DNA from: Acidobacteriota bacterium
GTDB taxonomy: Bacteria > Acidobacteriota > Terriglobia > Terriglobales > Acidobacteriaceae
Assembly: GCA_003225595.1 (NCBI GenBank)
Contig: QIAR01000073.1
Coordinates: 1 to 7,132 of the forward strand
Length of the DNA stretch: 7,132 nt
Reading direction: 5' to 3'
The position numbers and the translations under genes are program-made. This document shows positions 5,388-7,132 of this stretch, in pieces; positions within the stretch are counted from its first letter, which is position 1; each line of letters begins with the position of its first letter. Under the pieces are notes generated by a model. It was not told the DNA's origin. It did not search any database and was given only the letters and a program-made list of their open reading frames with translations.

Positions 5388-6291
5388 CCCCAGCAGCATG
5401 ACTAGAATCACAGAGGTCAAACCCGCCAGGACGGCAAGATTCATGGCAACCCCAAGCCAGGGTGCGGAATACGTTCCAGCGCAAGCGCCAAAGGCGCAGC
5501 TACGTTCAGCTCGCGGTAATTCACCACTCCCGTAAGCACAAACGAGTAAGCAATGAACAGGACTGTGCAAACCAGCAGTGAACGGATAATCCCGATGGGC
5601 ATATCGTGCTGCGGGCTCTTGGTTTCCTGCGCTGCGGTCGAAACAGCGTCGAATCCAATGTAAGCAAAGAAGATCATGCCCGCTCCCGCCATGAGCCCGC
5701 TCCATCCGAACGAACCGAAATCACCCGTGTTCGGAGGCAGCATGGGGTGGTGATTGGCAGGAGCCATGTAGCGCCAGCCGACAACAATGAAGACCACCAG
5801 AACAGCGACTTTCAGAAAGACGATGACCGCATTCACGATTGCAGATTCCTGAGTGCTCGAGATGAGCAATGCGGTGACCGCCACGACGATGAGGACCGCT
5901 GGCAGGTTGAATATTCCGTGCAACTGTCTGCCGTTTGCCAGCTTTACCGGCTCCAGCGGCGATGCGAGAAGTTGCGGCGGAAGGTGAATGCCGAAACTAT
6001 AGAGCAGGGCTACCAGGGTTTTCGACCAGCCGATCGAGACTGTGGCGGCACCGACCGCATATTCCAAAACCAGATCCCATCCGATGATCCAAGCCAGCAG
6101 TTCGCCCAGTGTGGCGTAGGCGTAGGTGTAAGCGCTTCCGGCAACCGGGATCATGGTTGAGAACTCGCTATAGCAAAGTCAGCTAGCGCGCCGCCGATCG
6201 CGGCCAGGATGAATGAGAAGACAATCGCAGGTCCGGCCTTCGTGGCTGCGGCAATTCCAGTTAAGGTGAAGATTCCAGCGCCGATGATGGC
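5388..6291 (-). pseudogene. APC-family amino-acid permease, central membrane region, inverted relative to its ends
   Basis: The minus strand encodes the permease body (about 300 residues). It starts at 6291 with AIIGAGIFTLTGIAAATKAG, the first helix with the GAGIF unwound motif that binds the substrate amino group, and continues with helices 2-8: MIPVAGSAYTYAYATLGEL, LAWIIGWDLVLEYAVGAATV, SGLMAGAGMIFFAYIGFDAV, QETKSPQHDMPIGIIRSLLV, and ends near 5388 with LAVLAGLTSVILVMLLG. Two single-base losses break the frame: near 6177-6183 (before YSEFSTMIP) and at the GGG at 5460-5462 (between ERIPHP and WLGVAMN). The frame then runs past 5388 into a tail that matches nothing, because those bases are the N-terminal fragment read backwards. 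Transport of amino acids across the inner membrane is the family role; the substrate cannot be told. Confidence 0.8.
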
Positions 6292-6441
6292 GGGTGTTCT
6301 TCGCCATGTCGAAAGACGGGCTGCTTCCCGGAATGTTCAGCGTCGTGCATCCCAAATTCCGCACGCCGTGGCGATGCAATCTGATGCTTATGGTTTTTGT
6401 TGCTTCATTCTCAGCATTTGCGCCGATCGCACTGGTGGGCG
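6292..6441 (+). pseudogene. APC-family amino-acid permease, following helix region (right of inverted segment)
   Basis: The plus strand resumes the permease: RVFFAMSKDGLLPGMFSVVH, then PKFRTPWRCN, then a helix LMLMVFVASFSAFAPIALVG ending near 6441. The FFAMSKDGLLP-FRTP loop normally follows directly on the 'LTSVILVMLLGQ' helix, which sits at the far end of the inverted segment at 5388. The family usually has about 120-150 more residues with further helices (often 'GTLLAFVxVC'). These are absent: after ALVG the sequence changes without warning into a histidine kinase ATPase domain. There is no stop or spacer between them. Confidence 0.75.
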
Positions 6442-6733
6442 CCGTCAACGCACTTCGGGCGGAGAGGTCCGGATCGCGATTTGCCGGGAAGGTGGCATGC
6501 TGGTGATTCGGGTAACCGACAACGGCGCAGGGCTGAACGTGACCGCTGATGCCGCGTTCGACCGCGGGATCGGGCTGCGTAACACCCGGGAAAGGCTGGA
6601 GCGTCTATACGCCGGCCGATACCGATTCGAGCTGAGCAACCGGGACGAAGGCGGGCTCACGGCCACGGTTGCCCTGCCTTTTCACGACATCCCGGTACAT
6701 GCCACACCCATGACGGAAGCGTTTCTCGTATGA
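6442..6733 (+). pseudogene. LytS-type sensor histidine kinase, C-terminal ATPase domain fragment
   Basis: About 95 residues of a GHKL/HATPase domain remain in a frame different from the permease before it. Seen in order: SGGEVRIAICREGGMLVIRV, the G1 box TDNGAGL, the G2 stretch GIGLRNTRERLERLYAGRY and the closing strands FELSNRDEGGLTATVALPF. The 'GIGLxNTxERLxxLYG' form is typical of LytS/YpdA-class kinases that signal to LytTR regulators. The N-box, the dimerisation His region and any sensor part are missing, since the fragment begins right after permease sequence at 6441-6455. The stop TGA (6731-6733) overlaps the ATG of the response regulator, the normal arrangement for such pairs. As it stands it cannot be a functional kinase. 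Confidence 0.75.
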
Positions 6734-7008
6734 GAATTCGTGCCTATATCGTCGATGACGAACTGCTCGCGCGCGATCGCATCCGCGCGTTGCTGGAGAA
6801 GCATCCCGATGTCGATGTCTGCGGCGAATCTAATGATGGCAACAGCGCGGTGGCGGCGATCCGTGTGTTCCTCGACGTCCAAATGCCGGGCCTCGATGGG
6901 TTTGATGTGCTACGCAATCTCACCGGCGCAGCCGCAACGCCGATCATCATCTTTGTGACCGCTTACGACCGCTACGCGATGGAAGCGTTCACGGCGTTAC
7001 AGTGGTAA
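6730..7008 (+). pseudogene. LytR/AlgR-type response regulator, receiver domain with internal deletion and no output domain
   Basis: It starts MRIRAYIVDDELLARDRIRA and overlaps the kinase stop by ATGA, so the two were translationally coupled. Receiver residues present are the acidic pair D9/D10, phospho-acceptor D49 in VFLDVQMPGLDGF, and T77 in FVTAYD. In relatives about 6-9 residues (of the kind 'xLRPDL') stand between AVAAIR and VFLD; here they are missing in frame, removing part of the third strand. After YDRYAMEAF the usual 'xxxALDYLLKPF', with the conserved Lys, is replaced by TALQW and a TAA. The DNA-binding LytTR domain is absent. Bases 7009-7132 after the stop are G-rich and hold no reading frame I recognise. 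The result is a 92-residue remnant, unlikely to fold as a working receiver. Confidence 0.75.
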
Positions 7009-7132
7009 TCGCAGGTTTGGCACGCGGTTTCTCGAATAGCCGGACTGCGGCGGGCAGGCAAGGTCATCGGTCCGGTGGCGCAGAAAATCGGCGGGGGGGC
7101 GGCGGACGTCCCGATATGGCGGAAGCTGGCGG

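Noticed and set aside
5606..6160. 184-codon plus-strand frame, very charged
   Set aside because: It is the reverse-strand shadow of the permease membrane helices, which explains its charged composition.
5388..6291. Programmed invertible (phase-variable) segment in the permease
   Set aside because: No inverted repeats of useful length at the two breakpoints and no invertase gene in the window; kept only as an alternative to be tested by reads.
1..7132. CRISPR array, phage or defence system
   Set aside because: No regular spaced repeats, integrase, nuclease or toxin-antitoxin pair is visible anywhere in the window.
7009..7132. Possible gene in the G-rich 3' end
   Set aside because: Two forward frames are open but neither has a start with ribosome site nor a recognisable motif; too short to judge.

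Overview
The window looks like a stretch of an Acidobacteriota (Terriglobia/Koribacter-like soil bacterium) chromosome or metagenome contig. The clues, from recall of family character and not from a search, are: a DUF5916-type outer-membrane protein C-terminus, two C-terminal signatures of the TPR/protein-kinase proteins abundant in this phylum, a secreted PEGA-repeat protein, PilZ-like proteins with odd tails, an APC-type amino-acid permease, and a CCTCTGTG-type intergenic hairpin repeat.

Left part (1-3640) is mostly intact. It holds the 3' end of a P-II nitrogen regulator gene (+), then a secreted two-PEGA-domain protein (+). Facing these, on the minus strand, are two consecutive PilZ-type genes (2617-2057, then 1925-1275), relics of TPR/kinase genes (about 3092-2763), and a small helical protein of unknown function (3622-3275) with a strong Shine-Dalgarno and a readable promoter.

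Right part (3640-7132) is a patchwork of broken genes. It holds a DUF4440/NTF2-like secreted-protein remnant (-) that has lost its start, abutting the C-terminal part of a DUF5916 protein (+) with a frameshift. Next come a hairpin repeat and an APC permease gene (+). About 0.9 kb of the permease body lies in reverse orientation, its C-terminus is missing, and it runs straight into the ATPase domain of a LytS-like histidine kinase. That kinase end overlaps, by ATGA, a LytR-like response regulator lacking an internal stretch and its output domain.

The clearest result is the permease inversion. The N-terminus (+), the reversed body (-) and the following helix region (+) fit back into one protein if 5388-6291 is flipped. 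Around seven single-base frameshifts, most of them in or next to short homopolymers, and several abrupt gene-to-gene junctions mean that sequencing or assembly error competes seriously with true genome decay. I do not see a convincing new multi-gene system. The intact genes of most interest are the PEGA protein, the two PilZ-like proteins and the unknown helical protein.
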